A DNA stretch of 21,772 nt from Clostridium sp. (GCA_018372555.1 JAHAIU010000027.1:1-21772); one strand, 5' to 3'; counted from the first letter of the stretch, positions 8,216 to 16,461 are shown. Numbers and translations: made by a program. Notes: generated from the sequence alone by a model not told the origin.

Positions 8216-8244
8216 ATTCTAAGATTATTATAAAGAAATGTCAA
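8216..8244 (-). promoter_or_regulatory. Sigma-A promoter of typA
   Basis: Minus-strand TTGACA (8239-8244), a 17-nt spacer, and TAGAAT (8216-8221). This is a full-consensus -35 with a five-of-six -10, starting 9 nt after the rnj stop codon. The predicted start is near 8209, about 108 nt ahead of the typA ATG. Confidence 0.8.
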
Positions 8245-8253
8245 CCTAAAAGA

Positions 8254-9921
8254 TTATATTTCCATTATAATCGGTAGAATCATTGGCTTTCTCTTTGTCT
8301 TTTCATATAGATATCCTCTAAGATCATCTCTTACTTTAGACTTTAAGCTAGCCCAATCTGTAATATTGTTTTCTTCACATTCTCTTAATGTTTCCTTAAC
8401 TATTTCTTTAGCCTCGTCCATTAATCTTTCTGATTCTCTAACATATACAAATCCTCTAGAAATAATGTCTGGCCCTGCAATAATTGAATTGTTTTCCTTA
8501 GATAAAGTTACAACTACTGTTAATATACCATCTTGAGATAAGTGTTTTCTATCTCTTAATACTATATTACCAACATCTCCAACTCCTAAACCATCAACAA
8601 ACACCTGTCCAGAAGCTACTGTTCCATTTTTTCTAATACTATTCCTATTAACGTCAATAACTCCACCATTTTCAGGTATTACTACATTGCCTTCTGGCAT
8701 TCCTAAAGATATAGCAAGTTCACCATGTTGTTTTAAATGTCTATATTCCCCATGAACTGGAATAAAGAACTTTGGTTTTACTAAACATTGCATAAGCTTT
8801 AATTCTTCTTGACAAGCATGCCCAGAAACGTGAATTTCAGATAATGATTTATAAATTACTTCTGCACCCTTTTGGAATAGTCTATTAATTACTTTAGAAA
8901 CTAATTTTTCATTTCCAGGAATAGGTGTAGCAGAAATAATTACAGTATCTCCTTCTACAATATTTACCTTCCTATGTTCAGAGTTTGCCATTCTAGCAAG
9001 TGCTGACATAGGCTCACCTTGACTACCTGTAGTTATTATGACAACTTGATCATTATTATATTTATTAATTTGATCTATACCTACTAGTATATCTTTTTCA
9101 AATTCTAAATATCCAAGTTCTGCAGCTACAGCAACTATATTTTCCATACTTCTTCCTGATACAGCAACTTTTCTTCCATGCATACTTGCCGCATCTATAA
9201 TTTGCTGTATTCTATGAACATTAGATGCAAATGTTGCAACAATAACTCTTCCCTTTGCCTTTGCAAAAAGTCTTGCAAAGCTTTCACCTACAACTCTTTC
9301 AGATAAAGTATATCCAGGCTTTTCAACATTTGTTGAGTCAGCCAGCATAGCTAATACACCCTTCTTTCCTATTTCTGCAAACCTTGCAAAATCCATTGGT
9401 TCCCCGTCAATAGGTGTATAATCTATTTTAAAGTCCCCTGTGTGTAGTACTACTCCAAGTGGAGTGTGAATTGCTATTGCAACAGAATCTGCTATTGAAT
9501 GGTTTGTTTTTATAAATTCTACAGATACTGAATTTAATTTTATTACATCTCTTGGTTTTACTCTAATAAGCTCCGTTGAACTTAAAAGTCCATGCTCCTT
9601 AAGCTTTGTCTCAACTATTCCAAGAGTAAGCTTTGTTCCATATACAGGTACATTTAATTGTCTTAATACATAAGGTAATGCCCCTATATGGTCCTCATGA
9701 CCGTGAGTTAAAAATATTCCTCTAATCTTTTCTTTATTTTTTAATAAATAACTTATATCTGGTATAACTAAATCTATACCGAACATATCTTCATCTGGGA
9801 ATTTAAGTCCGCAATCAATAACTATTATATCTTCTTTATATTCTATCGCAGTTATATTCTTACCTATTTCATTAATCCCACCTAAAGGAATAATTCTAAC
9901 CTTTGCCTTCTCGTTTTTCAA
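8254..9921 (-). CDS. rnj: Ribonuclease J
   Basis: Metallo-beta-lactamase/beta-CASP nuclease with 5'-3' exonuclease and endonuclease activities in mRNA decay and rRNA maturation. The zinc site HGHEDH is at 73-78, with LHTGDFKID further on. The beta-CASP part contains STNVEKPGYTLSE and TTGSQGEPMSALARMA, followed by HVSGHA and FIPVHGEYRHL. A C-terminal domain ends in TKRKPMILPIIMEI. The 555 residues match RNase J1/J2. The start is TTG, set by GGAGG 7 nt upstream. It is last in the ireB-ruvX-DUF1292-fur-rnj run. The 72-nt gap after fur holds a G/C-rich hairpin whose 3' arm could alternatively pair with the rnj ribosome site. Confidence 0.95.
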   Translation of the reverse strand: MKNEKAKVRIIPLGGINEIGKNITAIEYKEDIIVIDCGLKFPDEDMFGIDLVIPDISYLLKNKEKIRGIFLTHGHEDHIGALPYVLRQLNVPVYGTKLTLGIVETKLKEHGLLSSTELIRVKPRDVIKLNSVSVEFIKTNHSIADSVAIAIHTPLGVVLHTGDFKIDYTPIDGEPMDFARFAEIGKKGVLAMLADSTNVEKPGYTLSERVVGESFARLFAKAKGRVIVATFASNVHRIQQIIDAASMHGRKVAVSGRSMENIVAVAAELGYLEFEKDILVGIDQINKYNNDQVVIITTGSQGEPMSALARMANSEHRKVNIVEGDTVIISATPIPGNEKLVSKVINRLFQKGAEVIYKSLSEIHVSGHACQEELKLMQCLVKPKFFIPVHGEYRHLKQHGELAISLGMPEGNVVIPENGGVIDVNRNSIRKNGTVASGQVFVDGLGVGDVGNIVLRDRKHLSQDGILTVVVTLSKENNSIIAGPDIISRGFVYVRESERLMDEAKEIVKETLRECEENNITDWASLKSKVRDDLRGYLYEKTKRKPMILPIIMEI

Positions 9922-9956
9922 TATGCCCCCTCCTTCTTCTAAAATATGTAATTCAA

Positions 9957-9985
9957 GGGGTTGCTTTCAAACAAAGCACCCTCTT
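9957..9985 (-). promoter_or_regulatory. G/C-rich hairpin in the fur-rnj gap
   Basis: On the minus strand GGGTGCTTT pairs with AAAGCAACCC (one bulged A) around a GTTTG loop. There is no T tract afterwards, so it is not a standard terminator. The freed CCCC of the 3' arm could instead pair with the GGGGG just ahead of the rnj TTG start. Confidence 0.4.
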
Positions 9986-9993
9986 TCATCCTA

Positions 9994-10464
9994 TTAATTT
10001 TCTTTTAATTCCATTTTACTTTGACACTTTCTACAAATACCAAAGAATTTAACGCTGTGATCTAAGATCTTAAATCCATGAGATCTTTCAACCTCTTCCT
10101 CTAATTCATCTAAAAGGTCATCTTGCACTTCTATTACACATTTGCACTCATTACAAACTAAGTGATGATGCCTATGTCCTTCATCTTTACGAACTAGTTC
10201 ATATCTACTACAGCCATCATTTAAATCAAGCTTACATATAACTCCTAACTCTTCTAATAAGATTATAGTTCTATATACAGTTGCTAAACCTATTTCTGGG
10301 CAGTTTTTCTTTACCTCATCATATATTTCTTCTGCAGTTAAATGCTCGCCTTCCTTTTCAATAATAGTATCTACTATGGCTCTTCTTTGAGGCGTCAATT
10401 TATATCCTTTTTGTTTTAAGTCTTCCTTTAAAACATTAAAATCTACACTACTTGAATGTTCCAC
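9994..10464 (-). CDS. fur: Ferric uptake regulator Fur
   Basis: Iron-responsive repressor of the Fur family. The N-terminal winged helix contains YKLTPQRRAIVD and the recognition segment EIGLATVYRTIILLEEL. The dimerisation domain has the His-rich metal motif HRHHH (97-101) and two CxxC pairs (C104/C107 and C144/C147) for the structural zinc. The segments SRYELV and HHHLVCNEC resemble B. subtilis Fur more than PerR or Zur, though subtype calls from sequence alone are not certain. I place the start at the GTG 8 nt after AAAGGGG; an upstream in-frame GTG at 10473 overlaps that ribosome site. It lies between the DUF1292 gene and rnj. The window also holds the Fe-S genes iscR-iscS-iscU, but no direct link is visible. 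Confidence 0.85.
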   Translation of the reverse strand: MEHSSSVDFNVLKEDLKQKGYKLTPQRRAIVDTIIEKEGEHLTAEEIYDEVKKNCPEIGLATVYRTIILLEELGVICKLDLNDGCSRYELVRKDEGHRHHHLVCNECKCVIEVQDDLLDELEEEVERSHGFKILDHSVKFFGICRKCQSKMELKEN

Positions 10465-10496
10465 ACTCAACACCCCTTTCTTTACTTTTTTATTTA

Positions 10497-10769
10497 CTAT
10501 TCTTCTGAAAAAATAGTATCGTATGCTTCTTGCACTGCTGCAAGTTCTACTTCATCATCTATAGGTATAAGTAAATCATCTCCATCTTCATCTACTCCTA
10601 CCTTTAACGCAAAGACATCTTCTTCAGTATAATCATTGTCATAAACTATAACATACTCACTCTTTTCTTCAGTCTCTGGGTTAACTATATCAAAAAATGC
10701 TACTACATTTAATTTTACTAAATTTCCATCTTCATCATATAATTCTAATTGCTTTAAATCTTTATCCAT
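10497..10769 (-). CDS. DUF1292 small acidic protein (YrzB-like)
   Basis: A 90-residue, strongly acidic cytoplasmic protein of unknown function. It begins MDKDLKQLELYDEDGN, which is typical of DUF1292 proteins found next to ruvX in Firmicutes (yrzB in B. subtilis). The body alternates short beta-like hydrophobic stretches (VVAFFDIV, YVIVYDND, DVFALKVG) with Asp/Glu runs. I chose this ATG because AAGGAG lies correctly upstream. A longer frame opening at 10850 overlaps the ruvX stop, has no ribosome site and adds 27 residues alien to the family. It sits between ruvX and fur. Confidence 0.85.
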   Translation of the reverse strand: MDKDLKQLELYDEDGNLVKLNVVAFFDIVNPETEEKSEYVIVYDNDYTEEDVFALKVGVDEDGDDLLIPIDDEVELAAVQEAYDTIFSEE

Positions 10770-10846
10770 AAAATAAACTCCTTTTTTATAATTGTAATTT
10801 TTACCTTTAAACTTGTCAATAATAATTTTCAATTGAAACTCAAAAA

Positions 10847-11263
10847 TCATTTATTGCTTAGTCTATCTAAATAACCTTGAAGTATGTAAATTGCTGCAAT
10901 TTTATCCACTATTTTCTTTCTCTTTCCTCTTGATAAATCAGCCTCTAACATAGCTTTATGAGCCGCTACTGTAGTTAGTCTCTCATCCCACATTTCAACC
11001 TTAACTCCAGTGTATTCCTTTATAAGCTCTGAAAACTCTTGAACCTTTTCCCCAGATTCTCCTATAGTTCCATTCATATTTTTAGGAAGACCAATTACTA
11101 TTGTTTCTACAGAATATTCAGTGCAGATCTTTTTTATATCCTCAAGATCTTTTTCCTTCTTACTCCTTCTTATAGTAGTAATCCCTTGCGCAGTCCATCC
11201 TAATGGATCACTTATAGCAACTCCTATTGTCTTTGAGCCGATATCTAAACCTAATATCCTCAT
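10847..11263 (-). CDS. ruvX: Holliday junction resolvase-like protein RuvX/YqgF
   Basis: RNase H-fold nuclease family implicated in 16S rRNA 5'-end processing and possibly in resolving DNA junctions. The fold opens with [16 protein letters not shown] (D7 is the first metal residue), followed by [14 protein letters not shown] (about 57-69), WDERLTT (92-98) and a final acidic residue D120 in IVDKIAA. Length (138) is standard. ATG follows AAGGAGATAA. It is second in the ireB operon; the ireB-ruvX-DUF1292 trio is a widespread Firmicutes arrangement. Confidence 0.93.
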   Translation of the reverse strand: MRILGLDIGSKTIGVAISDPLGWTAQGITTIRRSKKEKDLEDIKKICTEYSVETIVIGLPKNMNGTIGESGEKVQEFSELIKEYTGVKVEMWDERLTTVAAHKAMLEADLSRGKRKKIVDKIAAIYILQGYLDRLSNK

Positions 11264-11280
11264 TTTATCTCCTTAAACAC

Positions 11281-11310
11281 AAAGAGTGCCCGAATTAACG
11301 GGCACTCTTT
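11281..11310 (-). terminator. Perfect 12-bp hairpin overlapping the ireB stop codon
   Basis: AAAGAGTGCCCG (11281-11292) and CGGGCACTCTTT (11299-11310) are exact inverted repeats with a 6-nt loop. On the minus strand the stem ends in TCTTT followed by GTGTTT, then the ruvX ribosome site. It could partly terminate transcription between ireB and ruvX, or act as a processing or stability element. The opposite strand also has a T-rich tail. Confidence 0.6.
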
Positions 11311-11566
11311 ATTTTATTTCTAAATAAGATTTTATAACTTCCTCAAGAATTTCGTCTCTTTCAAGTTTTCTTAGTAAAGCTCTTGCTCCGTTGTAGCTTG
11401 TAATGTAAGAAGGATCACCTGAAATAAGATATCCAACTAGTTGGTTTACTGGATTATAACCTTTTTCTTGTAACGCATTATAAACATCTGTTAGTATTGA
11501 TTTAGTTAAATCTCCTTTGTTGATGCTTAAATTAAACTGCATTGTTTGATCTAAGTTATTATTCAT
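11309..11566 (-). CDS. ireB: IreB family regulatory phosphoprotein
   Basis: Small cytoplasmic protein (85 residues, DUF965) described in Enterococcus as a substrate of the PASTA kinase IreK and a negative regulator of cephalosporin resistance. The N-terminus [10 protein letters not shown] carries the conserved threonine (T8), and the core [29 protein letters not shown] is highly typical, as is the C-terminal [17 protein letters not shown]. The start is fixed by the family pattern. Unusually, the Shine-Dalgarno (GGAGGTGGAG) lies 20 or more nt upstream with a small hairpin in between. It is first in the ireB-ruvX-DUF1292-fur-rnj run. No PASTA kinase gene lies in the window. Confidence 0.92.
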   Translation of the reverse strand: MNNNLDQTMQFNLSINKGDLTKSILTDVYNALQEKGYNPVNQLVGYLISGDPSYITSYNGARALLRKLERDEILEEVIKSYLEIK

Positions 11567-11572
11567 ATAATC

Positions 11573-11598
11573 ACTGCAAATCGCAGCTCCACCTCCTT
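11573..11598 (-). promoter_or_regulatory. Distant Shine-Dalgarno and bridging hairpin ahead of ireB
   Basis: Minus strand: AAGGAGGTGGAG ends 20 nt before ATG. The interval contains CTGC-GATTT-GCAG (11574-11586), a 4-bp stem extendable to 5 with a G.U pair. Folding this hairpin out brings GGAG to 7 nt from ATG. No other ribosome site lies close to the start. Confidence 0.5.
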
Positions 11599-11904
11599 AC
11601 TTATATTTAGTTAATAGTTTCCTAGTTATAGTATTTCATAAATTTTTAATTCTATACAAGGTTTCTTAAATTAATTATATTATACCTCATAAAACTATAA
11701 AAGTATATAAGTTGTAATAAATATTATTATTTAATATTTATCTATATTTTATTTCTAACCCCTTTAAGTAATAAAATTCGTGCTTTAACTAACCATAAAT
11801 GTTAAATAATATATGCTTTAAACCACAATACTTTACTTAATAATTATCTTTACTTTTAATTATATAAAAATACATAATATAGATAACTAATTAAACAATA
11901 AATA
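11599..11904. other. AT-rich gap between alaS and ireB without a recognisable gene
   Basis: No ORF, tRNA or GC-rich stem is visible. TATAAT on the minus strand at 11679-11684 is a possible -10 for the ireB operon but lacks a good -35. TTGTAT followed by TACTAT lies nearer ireB with an over-long 20-nt spacer. A loose stem (GTGGTTTAA with TTAAAGCAC, one mismatch, about 11777-11825) followed by T-rich sequence may end alaS transcription. All of these calls are weak. Confidence 0.3.
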
Positions 11905-14544
11905 CTACTTTACTAAAGAATCTACTACTTCATATGCTTTTTCTACTGCCATTTTGATGTTTTCTGGATTCTTACCACCAGCTTGCGCCATATCTGGTCT
12001 TCCTCCTCCACCACCTCCAACAATAGAAGCTACTTCTTTAATTATCTTACCGCAATGAACACCCTTATCTAGCACATCCTTAGTAGACATAGCTATTAAG
12101 TTAACCTTACCACCTACATTACTAAATAGTATCACAACACCACTTAATAATTTATTTCTAACCTTATCTCCAAGATCTCTTAAAGCATTCCCATCTATAC
12201 CTTCAACTCCATAACAAGCTACTTTAACACCCTTTATTTCTTTTACTGAAGCTAATATTTCATCTTCTACTCCAGAAGCTAACTTACTCTTAAGTTCTGT
12301 AATTTCTTTTTCCTTTTCCTTAATTTCAGTACCTTGAGATACAATCTTCTTAACTACATCTTTCTCACTACACTTTAATGCTGTGCAAGCTTCTTTTAGT
12401 AATCTTTGCTTATCTTCAAGATATTTTATAGCATTTACTCCAGTAACAGCTTCAATTCTTCTAATCCCAGCTGCAACTCCTGCTTCTGAAATTATTTTAA
12501 ATAAACCAATTTCACCTGCATTGCTAACATGAGTACCACCACATAACTCCTTAGAGAATTCTCCAACACTTACAACTCTAACTTTATCGCCATACTTATC
12601 ATCAAATAATGCCATAGCACCTGATTCCTTAGCTTCATCTAAAGTCATTAAATCAGTATCTACATTAAATACTTCCATAATTTTTGCGTTAACTAATTCT
12701 TCTAACTTTTGAATTTCTTCTTCAGTTAATGCTTTAAAATGAGCAAAGTCAAATCTTAATCTTTCATCATCAACATAAGAACCTGCTTGGTTAACATGCT
12801 TTCCTACAACTTGCTTTAAAGCTTCATGCAACATATGTGTTGCAGTGTGATTCTTAGCTATATAATTTCTTCTTATTAAATCTATTTTAAGCGTAGCTTC
12901 ATCATTTACTTTAATAATTCCTTCATTAATCTTAACATAGTGAATAGTTTTTCCACCTACATTTTTCTTAGTGTCGTAAACGTAAGCTTCACCAGTAGAA
13001 GTTTTTATAGTTCCCTTATCTCCTACTTGACCTCCCATTTCAGCATAGAAAGGAGTTTTTTCAGTAACTATATAACCTTTTTCACCTTTTGATAATTCTG
13101 AAACAAAATCATTATCATTTGCTAAGACTACTATATTGGAATTAACTTCGATATTTGTATATCCAACAAACTCTGTATTTATAGAAGCCTCTATCTTATT
13201 AATTGGACTTTCATCACTTCCCATATAAGATGATTCTCCTCTAGCACTTCTAGCTCTTTGTCTTTGTTCTTCCATTTCTTTCTTAAAAGCTTCATGGTCT
13301 ACCTTAAGTCCCTTTTCTTCTAAAATTTCTTCAGTTAATTCAATAGGGAATCCATAAGTGTCATATAATTTAAAGGCTTTTTCTCCCTTTAATACATCTT
13401 CATTTGAAGCTTTCATTTCTTCAATATACTCATTTAAAATAACCATTCCTGAATCTATAGTTTCATTAAATCTTTCTTCTTCTAAAGAAACTATTTTTTC
13501 AATATACTCTTTATTTTCTTTTAATGCTTGATATGCATCGCCGTAGTTTTCAACAACAGATTCAACTATTTCAGTTAAGAATAAACCTTTAATTCCAAGT
13601 AATCTTCCATGTCTAGCAGCTCTTCTTAAAAGTCTTCTAAGAACATATCCTCTTCCTTCATTACTTGGTTGAACTCCATCTGAAATAAGCATAGTTACAG
13701 ACTTAACGTGATCTGTAATTATTCTAAGGGAAACATCCTTTGAAGGATTTTCTCCATATTTAACATTAGAAAGTTCTGCTACTTTATTTAATATATTTTT
13801 AACTGTATCTATTTCAAATATATTATCTACACCTTGCATTATAGTAGCTATTCTTTCAAGTCCCATTCCTGTATCTATATTAGGATTTGCTAATCTATTG
13901 TAATTTCCTTCTTCATCCTTATCAAACTGAGTAAATACTAAGTTCCAGAATTCTACTACTCTATCTTCATCACTTGCCTTTACAAAGTCATCAACATTAG
14001 TAATAACTCCTTCACCTCTATCAAAGTGAATTTCAGTACAAGGTCCACATGGTCCAACCCCTATTTCCCAGAAGTTATCTTCTTTTCCAAGTCTAAATAT
14101 TCTATTTGGATCTACATCTGTTTTTTTGCACCAAATATCAAAAGCCTCATCATCTTCTAAATAAATAGTAACATATAATTTATCCTTAGGTATTTGTAAA
14201 GTTTCAGTAATAAACTCCCAAGACCAAGGAATAATTTCTTCTTTAAAATAATCTCCAAAAGAAAAGTTACCAAGCATTTCAAAGAAAGTACCATGTCTTG
14301 ATGTTTTACCTACATTTTCAATATCTCCAGTTCTAATACACTTTTGACATGTAGTAATTCTCTTTCTTGGTGGTTCTTGAAGACCAGTAAAATACGGCTT
14401 AAGTGGAGCCATACCTGCATTTATTAATAATAATGATTTATCATTTTTCGGAACTAGAGGAAAACTCTCTAATCTTAAGTGATCTTTGCTTTCAAAAAAT
14501 TTTAAATAAGCTTCTCTAAGTTCATTAGTTCCTATAAACTTCAT
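11905..14544 (-). CDS. alaS: Alanyl-tRNA synthetase
   Basis: Charges tRNA-Ala with alanine and edits Ser/Gly mischarging. The class II catalytic core occupies the N-terminus ([43 protein letters not shown]). The tRNA-recognition helical region follows ([14 protein letters not shown]). The editing domain carries the zinc ligands H566-x3-H570 (HTATH) and C668-x3-H672 (CGGTH). The C-terminal C-Ala domain ends with the glycine-rich [16 protein letters not shown] segment. All 879 residues are present. ATG follows GGAGG at 7 nt. It is transcribed alone from a strong promoter through an alanine T-box leader, so expression should rise when tRNA-Ala is uncharged. Confidence 0.98.
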   Translation of the reverse strand: MKFIGTNELREAYLKFFESKDHLRLESFPLVPKNDKSLLLINAGMAPLKPYFTGLQEPPRKRITTCQKCIRTGDIENVGKTSRHGTFFEMLGNFSFGDYFKEEIIPWSWEFITETLQIPKDKLYVTIYLEDDEAFDIWCKKTDVDPNRIFRLGKEDNFWEIGVGPCGPCTEIHFDRGEGVITNVDDFVKASDEDRVVEFWNLVFTQFDKDEEGNYNRLANPNIDTGMGLERIATIMQGVDNIFEIDTVKNILNKVAELSNVKYGENPSKDVSLRIITDHVKSVTMLISDGVQPSNEGRGYVLRRLLRRAARHGRLLGIKGLFLTEIVESVVENYGDAYQALKENKEYIEKIVSLEEERFNETIDSGMVILNEYIEEMKASNEDVLKGEKAFKLYDTYGFPIELTEEILEEKGLKVDHEAFKKEMEEQRQRARSARGESSYMGSDESPINKIEASINTEFVGYTNIEVNSNIVVLANDNDFVSELSKGEKGYIVTEKTPFYAEMGGQVGDKGTIKTSTGEAYVYDTKKNVGGKTIHYVKINEGIIKVNDEATLKIDLIRRNYIAKNHTATHMLHEALKQVVGKHVNQAGSYVDDERLRFDFAHFKALTEEEIQKLEELVNAKIMEVFNVDTDLMTLDEAKESGAMALFDDKYGDKVRVVSVGEFSKELCGGTHVSNAGEIGLFKIISEAGVAAGIRRIEAVTGVNAIKYLEDKQRLLKEACTALKCSEKDVVKKIVSQGTEIKEKEKEITELKSKLASGVEDEILASVKEIKGVKVACYGVEGIDGNALRDLGDKVRNKLLSGVVILFSNVGGKVNLIAMSTKDVLDKGVHCGKIIKEVASIVGGGGGGRPDMAQAGGKNPENIKMAVEKAYEVVDSLVK

Positions 14545-14604
14545 ATTCTTACCTCCATTTTATCTTTTTTAATATATAAAAGGTGAGTTTAATTCCTAAA
14601 GAAT

Positions 14605-14823
14605 AAAAAAAGTTTCCGCCCCTCCAAAAAAAGGGACGAAAACATAAATTCCGCGGTACCACCCTAATTATGCAAAACAAAAATTTGCATCACTTAGTTA
14701 AAATAGCTCCAAGATAGCTTCAATATATTATATAAGAAGTTTTCACCATCCACTTCCTCTCTGAATATATAGATTATATTTACTCATTCTCTTCACAGCT
14801 ATATATTAAATTTTCTTATTTTC
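14605..14823 (-). ncRNA. T-box leader controlling alaS
   Basis: The conserved T-box AGGGTGGTACCGCGG is on the minus strand (its AGGGTGGTACCGCG core spans 14652-14665). It is followed by a terminator of 12 stacked positions (14632-14643 with 14612-14623) and seven T residues (14605-14611). Upstream is a long stem I closed by ATAGCT and AGCTAT. GCT in the context GAA-GCT-A (14716-14718) fits the specifier loop and reads an alanine codon, agreeing with the downstream gene. Binding of uncharged tRNA-Ala should favour the antiterminator. Confidence 0.95.
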
Positions 14824-14829
14824 AATGAA

Positions 14830-14858
14830 ATTATAGTTTATTTCTTAATATATGTCAA
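14830..14858 (-). promoter_or_regulatory. Consensus sigma-A promoter of the alaS T-box transcript
   Basis: Minus-strand TTGACA (14853-14858), 17-nt spacer, TATAAT (14830-14835): an exact consensus match with optimal spacing. The predicted start is about 14823. It lies 11 nt after the stop of the permease gene. Confidence 0.92.
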
Positions 14859-14868
14859 TTACTTTGTT

Positions 14869-15900
14869 TTAAAATAAATAATCGTTAATATCCTCATAAA
14901 TAACCTTTATTATTACACCAATAGGAACTGCAATTATCATCCCTACAAATCCTCCTAATTTTTCACCTATTAATAGCAATATGATTATAATTATAGGATG
15001 CATATTAGTACTATCACCTGTTATTTTAGGAGATAATATATTTCCTTCTATCTGCTGTATTAAAAACACAACTAAGGCTGTAAATAAAGCCCTTTTCGGT
15101 GAAGAAATCAATGCTACAAACACAGCAGGTATTCCACCAATTATAGGCCCAAAATAAGGTATTATATTAAGGATACCATTGAATATCCCAAGTGGTATAG
15201 CAAAATCAACTCCTAAGATAAGAAGTGCTATACTAGTTATTACTCCTATAATTAAAGATAAAAATAACTGACTTACTATATATCTACTTAAAACTTTATC
15301 AATATGAGTTAAAACCTTTTTTATTACTATTCTTTTTTCTGTAGGTAGTATAAGCAATAATTTATGAAATAATAATTCACCATCGACTAAAAAATAATAA
15401 GTAACTATAGGTATTATCGCTAAGGATATAATATTCTCGATTCCTTCTAAGATATTAGTTAAAAAACTTTCAGAAAAAGTAACCAAGAAAGTATTTAATT
15501 TTTCATTAATAATTACATATATATTTTTTAAAAATTCTATTTCATTTATCTTAAGCTTAGAATATAAGACATCGATATAGTCATCTATATTACCAATAAT
15601 ATCAGTAATATTATTACTTTCTTTTAATATGCTTGGAATTAATATATATAGAAATATTCCAATAATTATAAATATCCCTAAAATAATAATTATAGATGCC
15701 ACTCTTTTATTTAATCTAAGCCTTTCGGTCAAAATATTTCGTATTGGTTTTAACGAGTAAGAAAAAATTAAGCTTATCAAAATAATATTTACTACACTAT
15801 TTATAGTTTCTATTTTAAAATAAAGTATAAAAATTAAAAATATTACTAGGATTAGTATTATAAGATTTATTACCTTTTTATTTTTCTTATAATTAAACAT
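14869..15900 (-). CDS. AI-2E family transporter (YrrI/YtvI-like permease)
   Basis: Polytopic membrane protein of the AI-2E/PerM family. Members are linked to export of small molecules or ion exchange; the substrate cannot be told here. Hydrophobic segments fall at about 11-28, 34-50, 66-88, 151-172, 211-230, 237-266, 271-283 and 302-332. The family hallmark is the segment PLGIFNGILNIIPYFGP (236-252), followed by GGIPAVFVAL. Length (343) is normal. It overlaps the end of the PRC gene by 8 nt and lacks a strong ribosome site (only an AAGAAAGA-like stretch), so translation is probably coupled. In B. subtilis the equivalent gene is yrrI, also between a PRC protein and alaS. No terminator follows; the T-box terminator could serve. 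Confidence 0.85.
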   Translation of the reverse strand: MFNYKKNKKVINLIILILVIFLIFILYFKIETINSVVNIILISLIFSYSLKPIRNILTERLRLNKRVASIIIILGIFIIIGIFLYILIPSILKESNNITDIIGNIDDYIDVLYSKLKINEIEFLKNIYVIINEKLNTFLVTFSESFLTNILEGIENIISLAIIPIVTYYFLVDGELLFHKLLLILPTEKRIVIKKVLTHIDKVLSRYIVSQLFLSLIIGVITSIALLILGVDFAIPLGIFNGILNIIPYFGPIIGGIPAVFVALISSPKRALFTALVVFLIQQIEGNILSPKITGDSTNMHPIIIIILLLIGEKLGGFVGMIIAVPIGVIIKVIYEDINDYLF

Positions 15901-16375
15901 ATTTTTTCTTTCTTGGAATAGTCTTTAGTTTAACTTCGGTATTTCCATAATACAAAATAAAATCTTCTCCTAAAATACATTCCTTATGTAGTAAAATATC
16001 TTTTCCTTTAAAAATTCTATCAAAAATTCCTGAGCTAATAATCAATCCTTTAATTGAATAATCTCTTTTTTCTATAATTAAATCCTCTAAAATTCCTAAA
16101 ATAGTATTATTCCTATCTCTAACATCAATATCTTTTATTTCTTTAAATGATATCCCCTTTTTTATACTTAATTCCTTTATTATCATCACATCTTCAATTG
16201 TCAATATATTTGAAGCTTCAATAAAGTTTTTCTTACTAAAAAACTTATAGTTAGAAATTGAAAAACCTTTTATTAACCCCTTACTAAAATCTATAAATAC
16301 ATCATCTATTACCCCTAAGTACTTCCCCCTTAAATCATAGACCTTTAGCAAATAGAAATCTTTAGTCTTTAACAT
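15893..16375 (-). CDS. PRC-barrel domain protein (YrrD-like)
   Basis: A 160-residue protein with two PRC-barrel repeats, the first around VYDLRGKYLGVIDDVFIDFSKG (about 13-34), the second around DVRDRNNTILGILEDLIIEKRD (about 84-105). PRC barrels are small beta barrels that bind partners such as RNA-processing factors; no specific function is known for this branch. There is no signal peptide or membrane segment. ATG follows GGAGG at 8 nt. It overlaps the permease gene by 8 nt, and the pair mirrors yrrD-yrrI of B. subtilis. A GGAAATAAT element upstream may be a forespore promoter (16405-16432). Confidence 0.82.
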   Translation of the reverse strand: MLKTKDFYLLKVYDLRGKYLGVIDDVFIDFSKGLIKGFSISNYKFFSKKNFIEASNILTIEDVMIIKELSIKKGISFKEIKDIDVRDRNNTILGILEDLIIEKRDYSIKGLIISSGIFDRIFKGKDILLHKECILGEDFILYYGNTEVKLKTIPRKKKYV

Positions 16376-16404
16376 AGTATCACCCTCCTATAAACCCTAA
16401 ATAT

Positions 16405-16432
16405 ATTATTTCCTAAAGGCAAAAAAAAATTC
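16405..16432 (-). promoter_or_regulatory. Possible sigma-F/G promoter for the PRC-permease pair
   Basis: Minus-strand GGAAATAAT (16405-16413) matches the GGnnAnAnT sigma-F -10 pattern. GAATT (16428-16432), 14 nt upstream, is one base off GHATA. The -35 lies in the 3' arm and T tract of the mnmA terminator. The AT-rich setting makes a chance match plausible. Confidence 0.3.
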
Positions 16433-16457
16433 CTATATTCTAAAATATAGGAATTTT
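16421..16457 (-). terminator. Intrinsic terminator of the iscR-iscS-iscU-mnmA operon
   Basis: AAAATTCCTATATT (16426-16439) and AATATAGGAATTTT (16444-16457) form a perfect 14-bp stem with a 4-nt loop. On the minus strand it ends in nine T residues. It begins 5 nt after the mnmA stop codon. Confidence 0.85.
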
Positions 16458-16461
16458 CTAT

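Noticed and set aside
10770..10850. Longer DUF1292 protein starting at an ATG that overlaps the ruvX stop (ATGA overlap).
   Set aside because: There is no ribosome site for it, the extra 27 residues do not resemble the family, and AAGGAG is correctly placed before the internal ATG at 10769.
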